Part shown: one piece after another, positions 34,543 through 42,095 of the stretch
How positions within the stretch are numbered: position 1 is the stretch's first letter
Layout of the letters: each line of letters begins with the position of its first letter
Assembly (NCBI GenBank): GCA_963737445.1
Contig: CAVTSO010000015.1
Span: forward strand, 186,001-250,000
Direction: 5' to 3'
From: JAICYJ01 sp963737445
GTDB lineage: Bacteria; Actinomycetota; Thermoleophilia; Gaiellales; JAICJC01
Length of the DNA: 64,000 bases
The notes under the pieces: model-generated
What the model saw: the letters and a program-made list of their open reading frames with translations, nothing else
Databases searched by the model: none
Told to the model about the DNA's origin: nothing
Position numbers and translations under genes: made by a program

Positions 34543-34830
34543 TCAGTGGCTGATCGACTCCGCAGTGCTGTTACCGACGAGAGCGAGCGGTGTATTGCTG
34601 GCCGGGTCGCAGACCCAGATGCTGTTCCATTGACCCTGGCCGAGGGCGGCCAGCAGCATGCCTCCGTCGCGCTCCGGGGTGTGGCCGTAGATCAGAAGGC
34701 ACCCGGACGCATCGACGTCGACGTGGTCGGCCCGCACGAAGACGTATCCGCCCTCGGCGGGCTCCACCGTGAAGGCACGATCGCCGTATTGTTGGGAGAA
34801 CTTCCCAAGCGCGGTGTCTGCCCCTGGCAT
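34543..34830 (-). CDS. Hypothetical protein, 95 aa
   Basis: Starts MPGADTALGKFSQQYGDRAF; the middle reads EGGYVFVRADHVDVDASGCL and NSIWVCDPASNTPLALV. AAGGAGG lies 8 nt before ATG 34830, a strong start signal that makes it a likely real gene despite no recognised family. Confidence 0.6.
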   Translation of the reverse strand: MPGADTALGKFSQQYGDRAFTVEPAEGGYVFVRADHVDVDASGCLLIYGHTPERDGGMLLAALGQGQWNSIWVCDPASNTPLALVGNSTAESISH

Positions 34831-35138
34831 CGTCCCCACCTCCTTCGCTCATAACCGGGACGGGCAACCGTCCAAAATACACCGCGCGAAGCGCTTCGGA
34901 TGGTTGGCGACCACGCCAACTCTCGCAAAGTGCGCGAAATCTCGACGGAGCCGTTCCCCGCCATTCCTATGCTCAGAAAGCGCCAAGCCTCGGGCTAGTG
35001 AGCGCTACCAGCGGCGCCCATGCCGCTGACGGGCCCGCCGAATGGGCGTACAGTCGGGGTCCTCGAGGCGACATCGCGGATCGCGCCTAGGCCGTTGTGC
35101 CGTCCCGCTCCAAAGCATTTTGGTAGGGGGGCACCATC

Positions 35139-35465
35139 GTGATCGACGCGAAGCTGCTTGCAGCCGACCGGGCACTCGACCAGGCGTGGCGCGGCGGAGT
35201 CGGCGTCGCAATGGCGGTCACCCGCGCCCAGGAACTCAGCGGTCCACTCCGTCTCGACGTGCTGCTGGAAGATGCGAAGGCGATCGTCTCCGATCGCCAC
35301 GCCTGCAGCCCCAACGAGGCATTGACGCGGCTCTGCTTCGTGTCCTGGTACACCAATCGCCGGATCCGGGAGATCGCGTCTGAGGTCGTCACATTCGCCG
35401 CCGACCCACGGGAGGGCGGCTTCGCCGGACAGCGCACACCCCGTCCCTACCGCTTCACACTCTAG
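35139..35465 (+). CDS. Small ANTAR-domain protein
   Basis: 108 residues from GTG 35139. Residues about 39-87 read LDVLLEDAKAIVSDRHACSP, then NEALTRLCFVSWYTNRRIRE and IASEVV. This follows the ANTAR three-helix pattern (A-K-x-I-V-x-x-x-x-x-x-S-x-x-E-A, then L-R-x-x-A-x-x-V). ANTAR domains bind paired hairpins in nascent RNA and prevent termination. No GAF or receiver domain precedes it, so it is a minimal form; actinobacterial ANTAR proteins of this size are known. Its RNA target is not evident here. Confidence 0.75.
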   Translation: MIDAKLLAADRALDQAWRGGVGVAMAVTRAQELSGPLRLDVLLEDAKAIVSDRHACSPNEALTRLCFVSWYTNRRIREIASEVVTFAADPREGGFAGQRTPRPYRFTL

Positions 35466-35624
35466 CCAGGAAGCAGGGTAGCCCCCATCGCCAAGTCAGA
35501 TCGCAAGTGCGCGAACACGAGGTGCCAGTTGTTCGGCAAGGCCACCAACCTCCTCGTCTGCCGCACCTGTCACCGAGCAACCGTGCTCTCCATCTACCGG
35601 CCACCGCCGCCGACCCGCCCCTAG
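35466..35624 (+). pseudogene. Zinc-ribbon-like open frame directly after the ANTAR stop
   Basis: In the same frame as the ANTAR gene, after its TAG (35463-35465), the frame stays open to TAG 35622. It encodes KCANTRCQLFGKATNLLVCR then TCHRATVLSIYRP, a C-x4-C...C-x2-C metal-binding pattern. There is no ATG, GTG or TTG at its beginning, so it is either a decayed gene, an extension reached by stop readthrough, or one gene split by a point mutation. Confidence 0.4.
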
Positions 35625-36102
35625 CCAGGCGCTCAGCCCGCGGGATCGGCCGGCCTCCGCATGTCCCCCGAGGGATGCTCATCACGTCGAGGCCCCAGCA
35701 GTCGTGACCGTCACCCTGCCCCGGATCGGGCTGATCGACTCGATGTCCTCGAAAGGGACTGCGGCGGTTCGTCAAACAGGCCGGTGCGGACCTGCAGCCA
35801 AGCCGGCTCGCCAGCTGAGCGGTCGAACCCAACCGCTTCTATGGTGCCAAGCCGACCGCCCCGCCCGTCCAAGCGAAACCCCGCCCACCGATCGGCCTAA
35901 TGTTCGGCATCCGGGACCCGATAGTCGAGTGCGGGGCTGGTGACTTTACGATCGGCACAGCGTCGGACGCCGACACGGTGGCGCAGAAGGCCTGCGCCGG
36001 TCGCGACCGTGACCGCGATCGACACCACCCGCATGGTGTTCGACTATCCATGCACGGCCATCGCGTCCAGACCCTATACAGCCCTCTGTGGCGGAAAACG
36101 TG
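35625..36102. other. Stretch without a supported gene
   Basis: About 480 bases up to the 44-bp repeat. No open frame here has a start signal or recognisable protein pattern. Confidence 0.5.
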
Positions 36103-36132
36103 GAGGGATCGGCCTGGTTGGGCCGATCCCTC
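36103..36132 (-). terminator. Terminator of tRNA-Pro
   Basis: GAGGGATCGGCC and GGCCGATCCCTC form a 12-bp perfect stem with a 6-nt loop. Reading leftward it begins 3 nt after the tRNA and is followed by a short TTTT run near 36096. Confidence 0.75.
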
Positions 36133-36146
36133 GTATCGGGGCGCCG
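36103..36146. repeat. 44-bp direct repeat, tRNA-proximal copy (att-like)
   Basis: Covers the tRNA-Pro terminator hairpin and the last 11 bases of the tRNA gene (36136-36146). Identical to 32248-32291, 3,855 bp away in the same orientation. The intact tRNA is on this side, as expected if the element inserted at the tRNA 3' end. Confidence 0.8.
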
Positions 36147-36209
36147 AGATTCGAACTCGGGACCTCACCGACCCGAACGGTGCGCGCTACCAGGCTGCGC
36201 CACGCCCCG
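36136..36209 (-). tRNA. tRNA-Pro(CGG)
   Basis: Full cloverleaf on the minus strand, 74 nt: acceptor stem CGGGGCG/CGCCCCG, D-arm GCGC...GCGC, anticodon arm CACCG-TTCGGGT-CGGTG with anticodon CGG (reads CCG), T-arm CCGAG-TTCGAAT-CTCGG, discriminator A. CCA is not encoded. The 3' end forms part of the 44-bp repeat. Confidence 0.95.
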
Positions 36210-36221
36210 CGACAGCGCCGG

Positions 36222-36227
36222 ATTATC
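36222..36227 (-). promoter_or_regulatory. -10 box of tRNA-Pro
   Basis: GATAAT on the minus strand, 12 nt before the first tRNA base, overlapping the stop of the gene at 36223. No clear -35. Confidence 0.4.
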
Positions 36228-36504
36228 GCACAGGTGCGTCCGGCGACCCGCCGGCATCACGCCTGGCGCAGTAGGCGTCGAACGCCATCATCGTGCGCAG
36301 CCAGCGGTCCTGAGCCTCGACCTCGATGTCGTACAACAGCCGGTCGAGCTCGAAGATGCGGACCGCCCGGTCGATGCCCGCCTGAATGCGAGCGCGGAGG
36401 CCGCCACGCGCCGCGCCGTTGAAGGAGCCTCGAGTTACGCGGCGCGTGGCAGGCGAGGGTACGTGCCCGTCCAACCGCTGCTCGAGTGACACGATCCCCC
36501 TCAT
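36223..36504 (-). CDS. Hypothetical protein, 93 aa
   Basis: MRGIVSLEQRLDGHVPSPAT at the start; the C-terminal half RARIQAGIDRAVRIFELDRL then YDIEVEAQDRWLRTMMAFDAYC looks like two amphipathic helices. No family recognised. Upstream TTGTCA, a 17-nt gap and CAGTGT could form a promoter. Same strand as the tRNA, divergent from the cyclase gene. Confidence 0.5.
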   Translation of the reverse strand: MRGIVSLEQRLDGHVPSPATRRVTRGSFNGAARGGLRARIQAGIDRAVRIFELDRLLYDIEVEAQDRWLRTMMAFDAYCARRDAGGSPDAPVR

Positions 36505-36603
36505 GCGCGACACACTGCACCACTCTCCCCGTGTTGACAAGGGGGTGGGCGGCAAAACCACCCACCCCACCCTACTCGAAGGCTTCCCGCAGCCGCCACA
36601 GCG

Positions 36604-36609
36604 TAGACT
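36604..36609 (+). promoter_or_regulatory. -10 box of leaderless cyclase gene
   Basis: TAGACT, 7 nt before GTG 36617, with no ribosome binding site. Supports the GTG start that also fits the protein homology. Confidence 0.45.
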
Positions 36610-36616
36610 CACGCGC

Positions 36617-39613
36617 GTGATCACGTGCCCTCGATGCGCCGTTGAAAACCCGGAGCAGTCGCGCTTCTGCAATGCCTGCGGTGCGCCTGTGGGCACCGAG
36701 AATGAGCCCGCCCGCGAGGTGCGAAAGACCGTCACCGTGCTGTTCTGCGACGTGGTCGGATCAACCCAGCTGGGCGAGCGGTTCGACCCCGAGATCCTGC
36801 GCGATGTGATGGCGCGCTTCTACGCCGCCATCCGTGAGCCGGTGGAGCGCCACGGCGGCACGGTCGAGAAGGTGATCGGCGACGCCCTGGTCGCGGTGTT
36901 CGGCATCCCGGCCGTGCACGAGGACGACGCTCTGCGAGCCGTGCGTGCCGCCCTCGAGATGCGAGACGCCGTTGCCGCCATGGGCGAGATCCAGGCCCGG
37001 ATCGGCGTCAACACCGGTGATGTGCTGGCCACCGGCGCCACCCAGGGCGAATCGCTGGTGGTGGGTGACGCCGTCAACATCGCCGCGCGGCTCGAGCAGG
37101 CCGCCGCACCCGGCACGGTGCTGGTGGGAGAGGCCACCTGGGCACTGGTGGCGCATGCCGCCCACGGTCACCAGGTGGAACCGCTGGCCGCGAAGGGAAA
37201 GAGCGAGCCGCTGGCCGCCTGGCTGCTCGAGATCGTCGACCCGCTGGCGCCAGGCCACCGCCGCCGCCTCGACCTGCCCATGGTCGGGCGTGCGACCGAG
37301 CTGGGGCTCGTGCGCCTGACGGCGGACCGCACGGCGCAGCTGCGACGCCCGCACCTCGTGACGATCCTGGGCCAGCCCGGCATCGGCAAGTCGCGCCTGG
37401 TGTCGGAGCTGCAGCGCGCCGATGGGGCGACCACGCTGACGGGGCACTGCCGCGCGACCGCGTCATCCTCCCCGCTGGAGCCGCTGGTGGAAGCCGTCTG
37501 TGCTGCCATCCCGGGCGGCCGCCCCACGGAGCAGGCGATCGGCGAAGTGATGACCGGCGATCCCGAGGCCGCATCGGTGGCCGCCTGCCTGGCCGCCGCC
37601 GATCGGGCCGGCGCCATGGACCTGGCCTGGGCGATCTCCCGGCTGGTCGCAGCGATGGCCAACGCCGGCCCGGTCGTGATCATGCTCGAGGACGTGCACT
37701 GGGCCGAGGATGCCCTGCTCGACGCGATCGAGCAGCTGGCCGACCGTCGCAGACGGCGGTCGCTGCTCGTGGTCTGCACGGCCCGGCCCGAGTTCGTCGA
37801 CCGCCGCACCGGGTGGGGCGCCGGTGCAAACACGCTGTCGTTCGCGCTGGAACGCCTGGACGACGCGGAAACTCGCCACCTGCTCGTCCGCGCCAGCCCG
37901 GGCCTGCCGGCCGACGATGCCGATCGGGTGGTCGCCGCCGCGGAGGGCAATCCGCTGTTTGCCGAACACCTGGCCGCGCTGATCGCCGACCACGACCCCT
38001 CCGTCGGGCTGCCTCGATCGATCCAGGTGCTCCTGAGCGCGCGGCTGGAGGCGCTGCCCGAGCGCGAGCGCGAGGTGGTCAGCGTTGCCGCCGTGGCCGG
38101 ACGCGAGTTCCCGGTGGCGGCGGTCGAGGCGCTGACCGGCAGGGCTATTCAGGAGGAGCTCGGCCACCTGGCTCAGCACGAGCTGGTCGTGCGAACCGGG
38201 CGGCACGGTCAGCGGCAGTTCTCCCATACCCTGCTGCAGGAGGCCGCGTACGGTCTGATTCCGAAGCAGCGGCGGGCGGAGCTGCACACGCAGTGGGCGG
38301 GCTGGCTCGACGATCAGCACGCGTCCGACGCGGAGGTCGGCGATCACCTGGATCGTGCCTTCCGGCTGCGAGCCGAGCTGGGACTGGCCGACGAGGCGAC
38401 CGCGGCGATCCGCGAGCAGGCCGGGACGCGGCTCGCGACGGCCGGCCGGCGAGCGGATGCGATGGGAGAGCCCGTGCGCGCCAGCCTCTTGCTGGAGCGC
38501 GCGCTGGAACTGCTCCCCGACCGCAGCCCGGTGCAGGCCGCGGCCATGGTCGAGCTGGCGGCCGCCGGCTGGAACCTCCTGGCCCGTTCCGAGCGCAGGC
38601 GCCTGCTGGACGACGGAGCCGACCGGGCGGCCCAGCTCGGCCTGCGCGCCCTCGAGCTGCGCGCACGCGTGCTGCGGCTGGGCGCTTCAGAGGGACCCTA
38701 CGACGACCGCCAGGCGCTTGACGAGACCAACGCCGCGCTCCAAGAACTGGAGACGCTCGGCGATCAGCGCGCCCTGGCCGCGGCCCTCTGCACCCGAGCC
38801 GAGAGCGAGCGCAACCTGGGTCAGGCTGCCGACGGGCTGGCGTCGACGCGCCGCGCGCTGGACGCGCTTCGCAGCTCGGGCGACGATGCCGTCTGGGCGC
38901 TCGCGATCCTGGGCGACATGCTGATCGCCTCACCGGTGCCGGTGCCGGAGGCCGAGGGTGTCCTGAGCGACCTGATGGACGAGTTCGGGGTGCGACCGAC
39001 CTTCCGGTTCGAGCTCTTGCGAGGGCAGGCTGCGCTCGCTCAGCTGGGCGGCGACGACGACCGAGCGTGGCGTCTGCTCGACACCGCCCGCGGCCTCGAC
39101 CGAGACCTGGGGCGCCGCACCGGGCTGTATCTGAGTGGCACCGAGACCTCGATGCTGCGGCGCGCGGGGCGGTACGAGGAGCTGCGGGGCACACTCCTGC
39201 CGTTCATCGCAGAGGTGGAACGGTTCGGTCGTCCCGAGGCGCCCGTGGCGCGCAGCGCGCTGGTGGTGCTGGAGGTGCGCCTGGGGAACCTGAATGCCGC
39301 CCGCGCGGCGGCGGCGGGCCTGCAGGGCGCCGACGGGTATGAGCCGCTGACCCGCTCCCGGATGGCGCTGGCCGAGCTGCACCTGTTCGAGGGCGAGCCC
39401 AAGCGGGCCCTCGCCTGCGCGCGGGACGCGGCGAGCGTCGCCGCCGGCGGTGACTGGCTGCTGCTGAACGCCGACGCGCGGCTGACGCTTGGCCGCGTGC
39501 TCGCCGCTGCCGGCGATCCAGCGGCGGGCGAGCAGGCTCGCGCCGCGGCCGATCTGTACGCGGCCAAGGGCTACGCGGCGGGAGTGGCGGAGGCCGAGTC
39601 GCTGCTTCGCTGA
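36617..39613 (+). CDS. Zinc ribbon - class III adenylate cyclase - AAA ATPase - TPR regulator
   Basis: 998 residues. Zinc ribbon at 4-21 (CPRC...CNAC), class III cyclase domain at about 38-200 with metal-binding Asp45 (LFCDVVGST) and Asp89 (KVIGDALVAVFG, Lys85 for adenine) and transition-state Asn/Arg in DAVNIAARLE. Then a signalling ATPase domain with Walker A GQPGIGKS (252-259) and Walker B VVIMLEDVHW, followed by helical repeats to the end. The key catalytic residues are present, so it should make cAMP. This fusion is common in actinobacteria; the signal it reads through the repeat region is unknown. Confidence 0.92.
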   Translation: MITCPRCAVENPEQSRFCNACGAPVGTENEPAREVRKTVTVLFCDVVGSTQLGERFDPEILRDVMARFYAAIREPVERHGGTVEKVIGDALVAVFGIPAVHEDDALRAVRAALEMRDAVAAMGEIQARIGVNTGDVLATGATQGESLVVGDAVNIAARLEQAAAPGTVLVGEATWALVAHAAHGHQVEPLAAKGKSEPLAAWLLEIVDPLAPGHRRRLDLPMVGRATELGLVRLTADRTAQLRRPHLVTILGQPGIGKSRLVSELQRADGATTLTGHCRATASSSPLEPLVEAVCAAIPGGRPTEQAIGEVMTGDPEAASVAACLAAADRAGAMDLAWAISRLVAAMANAGPVVIMLEDVHWAEDALLDAIEQLADRRRRRSLLVVCTARPEFVDRRTGWGAGANTLSFALERLDDAETRHLLVRASPGLPADDADRVVAAAEGNPLFAEHLAALIADHDPSVGLPRSIQVLLSARLEALPEREREVVSVAAVAGREFPVAAVEALTGRAIQEELGHLAQHELVVRTGRHGQRQFSHTLLQEAAYGLIPKQRRAELHTQWAGWLDDQHASDAEVGDHLDRAFRLRAELGLADEATAAIREQAGTRLATAGRRADAMGEPVRASLLLERALELLPDRSPVQAAAMVELAAAGWNLLARSERRRLLDDGADRAAQLGLRALELRARVLRLGASEGPYDDRQALDETNAALQELETLGDQRALAAALCTRAESERNLGQAADGLASTRRALDALRSSGDDAVWALAILGDMLIASPVPVPEAEGVLSDLMDEFGVRPTFRFELLRGQAALAQLGGDDDRAWRLLDTARGLDRDLGRRTGLYLSGTETSMLRRAGRYEELRGTLLPFIAEVERFGRPEAPVARSALVVLEVRLGNLNAARAAAAGLQGADGYEPLTRSRMALAELHLFEGEPKRALACARDAASVAAGGDWLLLNADARLTLGRVLAAAGDPAAGEQARAAADLYAAKGYAAGVAEAESLLR

Positions 39614-39653
39614 TCGACCCGGCACGCGGCTGACCGGCCCGCGGCCGGCCGGG

Positions 39654-39659
39654 TATGCT
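39654..39659 (+). promoter_or_regulatory. -10 box of Nif3-like gene
   Basis: TATGCT, 9 nt before ATG 39669, with CTGACC 18 nt further upstream as a possible -35. No ribosome binding site. Confidence 0.45.
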
Positions 39660-39668
39660 CGTCGGCCA

Positions 39669-40431
39669 ATGGCCGAACGCGACCAGATCGTGAGCTTCCT
39701 GAACGAGCTGCTCGACATCGGCGCCTACCCGGATGGGATGCCGGTCGGGATGCAGGTGCCGGGAGCGGCGCAGGTGCGCCGCGTCGCGACCGGCGTCAGC
39801 GCATCGCTGGAGCTGTTCCAGCGCGCTGCACAGGATGGAGCGGACATGCTGATCGTCCACCACGGCCTGTTCTTCGGCTCCGGGCCGCGGCCGCCGCTGA
39901 GCGAGCAGGACCGCAACCGGCTGAAGGCGCTGTTCGACCACGACATCACGCTAGCCGGGTACCACCTGGCGCTGGACGCCCACCCGCAGGTCGGGAACAA
40001 CGCCATCATCTGCGACCGCCTGGGCATACGCGAACGGGAGCCCTTCGGCGTGCACGGCCCCCACACGCTCGGCTTCGTCGGCGCTCTTGACCGGCCGCTC
40101 TCGATCGCCCAGCTGGTCGAGCGCGTGGAGCAGCAGATCGGGCCCGGCCCGCTGGTGCTGGGGCGCGGCCCGGACAGCATCGAGCGGGTCGCGGTGATCA
40201 GCGGCGGCGCGTCGGAGTACGTCGCGGCGGCGGCGGCGGCAGGCGCGCGAGTGCTTCATCACGGGCGAGCCCAACGAGCAGGCGAAGTGGGCCGCGGACG
40301 AGGCCGGCATCCACTGCATCGCCGCCGGCCACTACGCGACGGAGGTGTTCGGCGTGCAGGCGCTGGGGGCCCTTCTGGCTGAGCGATTCTCCGTCGAGCA
40401 CGGCTTCATCGACATCCCCAACCCCGTCTGA
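39669..40431 (+). CDS. Nif3-like dinuclear metal protein (DUF34), interrupted by a 1-nt insertion
   Basis: Reads IVSFLNELLDIGAYPDG at the N-terminus, with metal-binding IVHHGLFFG and NNAIICDRLG. After GARV the frame breaks; skipping C 40254 restores FITGEPNEQAKWAADEAGIH then CIAAGHYATEVFGVQALG to a stop at 40429-40431, giving 253 residues. The restored C-terminus carries the second metal half-site (GHYATE). Function of the family is debated (metal-dependent hydrolase or chaperone). The extra base is probably a sequencing error, given similar lesions in essential genes of this window. Confidence 0.8.
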
Positions 40432-40536
40432 GCGATTGACGCCGTCCAGGCTCCAGGCTACGATCCGCACATGGATACGCGATCGGAGCAGGCCTGAGTT
40501 GCCGGCGATCAGCGAGAACCGAGGGGTGACCTGACA

Positions 40537-40569
40537 CCCACCGAGCGAGCCGCGCTCGGTGGGTTTTTT
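40537..40569 (+). terminator. Rho-independent terminator
   Basis: CCCACCGAGCG (40537-40547) and CGCTCGGTGGG (40553-40563) form an 11-bp perfect stem with a 5-nt loop, followed by TTTTTT (40564-40569). It is one of the few T-tract terminators in the window. It ends the Nif3-like transcript or attenuates the small gene at 40605; the 105 bases before it encode no supported protein. Confidence 0.85.
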
Positions 40570-40604
40570 GTTGCCCCGATCACCTACGACAGGGAGTAGG
40601 ACAT

Positions 40605-40769
40605 ATGGCGAATCATCTGACGCCGGAGGAGCTCTCGAAAGAGTTTGACCTGAAGCGCGAAGAGGTGATCCGGCTCTGCCACGAGCAGTCAGTCCCGATC
40701 TACCACGGCAAGATTGACAAGAGCCTCTTTGCAGCTGTGAAGGAAGTCAGCGCCCTCCAGGCTCAGTAG
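40605..40769 (+). CDS. Small helix-turn-helix-like protein, 54 aa
   Basis: MANHLTPEELSKEFDLKREE followed by VIRLCHEQSVPIYHGKIDKS. The pattern (helix, turn, xxxVIRLCxExxVPIYxGKID) is like the small wing-less DNA-binding or IF2-N-type domains that begin with ELAKEF. AGGGAG upstream supports ATG 40605. It is isolated between a T-tract terminator and a 17-bp hairpin, so probably a single-gene transcript. Confidence 0.7.
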   Translation: MANHLTPEELSKEFDLKREEVIRLCHEQSVPIYHGKIDKSLFAAVKEVSALQAQ

Positions 40770-40779
40770 ATGACCCCAC

Positions 40780-40817
40780 CGGGGCCCCGGCGGGCGCTGC
40801 CGCCCGCCGGGGCCCCG
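40780..40817. terminator. 17-bp perfect hairpin ahead of the carboxypeptidase gene
   Basis: The arms 40780-40796 and 40801-40817 are perfectly complementary over 17 GC-rich bp with a 4-nt loop (CTGC). It begins 11 nt after the stop of the 54-aa gene. No T-tract. The -10 box TATGCT of the next gene starts 3 nt after it, so it most simply insulates two transcripts. Confidence 0.6.
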
Positions 40818-40819
40818 CG

Positions 40820-40825
40820 TATGCT
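40820..40825 (+). promoter_or_regulatory. -10 box of leaderless carboxypeptidase gene
   Basis: TATGCT, 7 nt before TTG 40833, the same box and spacing class as at 39654 and 45227. This makes TTG 40833 the likely start instead of ATG 40821 inside the box. Confidence 0.45.
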
Positions 40826-40832
40826 CGCAGCC

Positions 40833-42089
40833 TTGACCCGCCGCCTGATCGCCGCCGTTCTCTTGCTCCTGCTCGCCTGGCCGGCGGCCGCGTCCGCGTC
40901 GGTCAAGAGCGACATATCCGCGATCGTGGCCTCATCCGGATTCGGCGAGCCCAGCACCGGCATCGCCATCTGGGACAGCACCACCCACCGCCCCCTGTTC
41001 CGGCTGCACGAGCGCACGGAGCTGAAGCCGGCGTCCAACATGAAGCTGACCACCTCCGCCGTCGCCCTCGCCGATCTGGGCGTCACCGCACGTCTCTCAA
41101 CGCGGGTCTACCGCACCGGCGTGCTGTCTGGCGGCAAGCTCACGGGCAGCCTGTGGCTGGTCGGAGGCGGCGACCCGTCGCTGTCCACCGACATCTTCGC
41201 CAAGCGCGCATTCGGCGGCGCCGCCGGCCACCTCTCCGACCTGGCGGCGGCCGTGCGCGCGGCCGGCATCCGGCGGGTCACCGGCCGCGTCAACGGCGAC
41301 GCAACATGTTCGACAGCAAGCGCACGGGGCCGTACTGGAAGCCCTCCTACTGGCAGGACTGCCCGCCCATCTCGGCGCTGTCGGTCAACAAGAGCCTGAT
41401 CTCGTACTTCGAGCCCGAGAGCTACAAGAGCCCCGTGCTGCACGCGGCAACGGTCTTCCGGGGGGCGCTGAACGTGCGTGGCGTGAAGGTGGGACACGAC
41501 CCGCGCACGGGGCAGCTGCCGGCCGGTGCGACGCTCGTGGCCACCGAGCCGTCACCCCGGATCTCACGGCTGGTGCTGCTGATGAACCGCGCCTCGGACA
41601 ACTTCTTCGCCGAGGTGCTGAACAAGCGCGTGGCGGTGGCCGTCGGAATGGCCGGTACGATGGCCAACGGCCGCCACGAGACGCGGCGCTACCTGAACTC
41701 GCTCGGCGTGACCATGCGCGGGGCGAAGCTCTACGACGGTTCCGGCCTGTCGCCGCGGGACCGCCTGTCGGCACACCAGATCCTGGCGCTCCTGAACAAG
41801 GTCAGCGCCCAGAGCTATGGCAAGACGCTGCGAGCGTCGCTGCCGCTGGCCGGGGTCAACGGCACACTCAGCAACCGCATGCGGATCAGGCCCCGCCCAC
41901 CGAAACGCGCAGGCCAAGACCGGCACGCTGGATGACGCGTCCGCCCTCTCCGGCTACGTGCACAGCCGCAACGGCCATCAGATCGTGTTCTCGATCCTGG
42001 TCAACCACCGGCGGCTGAACATCCTGGCCGCGCACAGGCTGCAGGATCGGATCGTGCAGGCGCTGGCAGGCAGCCGGCCGCGGGGCTGA
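40833..42089 (+). CDS. dacB: D-alanyl-D-alanine carboxypeptidase/endopeptidase (PBP4 type), two frameshifts
   Basis: Signal peptide TRRLIAAVLLLLLAWPAAAS from the TTG start, then SxxK motif in KPASNMKLT, LVGGGDPSLS, SDN motif in NRASDNFFAEVLN and KTG motif in AKTGTLDDASALSGY. Continuity needs a missing base at about 41304-41305 (before MFDSKRTGPYWKP) and removal of A 41885 (before SGPAHRNAQAKTG). Together they keep the overall length in register, about 418 residues. It trims peptidoglycan outside the membrane. All three active-site motifs survive, which favours sequencing indels over a true pseudogene. Confidence 0.8.
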
Positions 42090-42095
42090 GCGGGC

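Noticed and set aside
32248..36146. Integrase or transposase within the repeat-bounded segment
   Set aside because: No tyrosine or serine recombinase or transposase pattern found in any frame I read.
40432..40570. Known riboswitch or T-box before the 54-aa gene
   Set aside because: No T-box signature or recognisable riboswitch core; only the terminator is supported.
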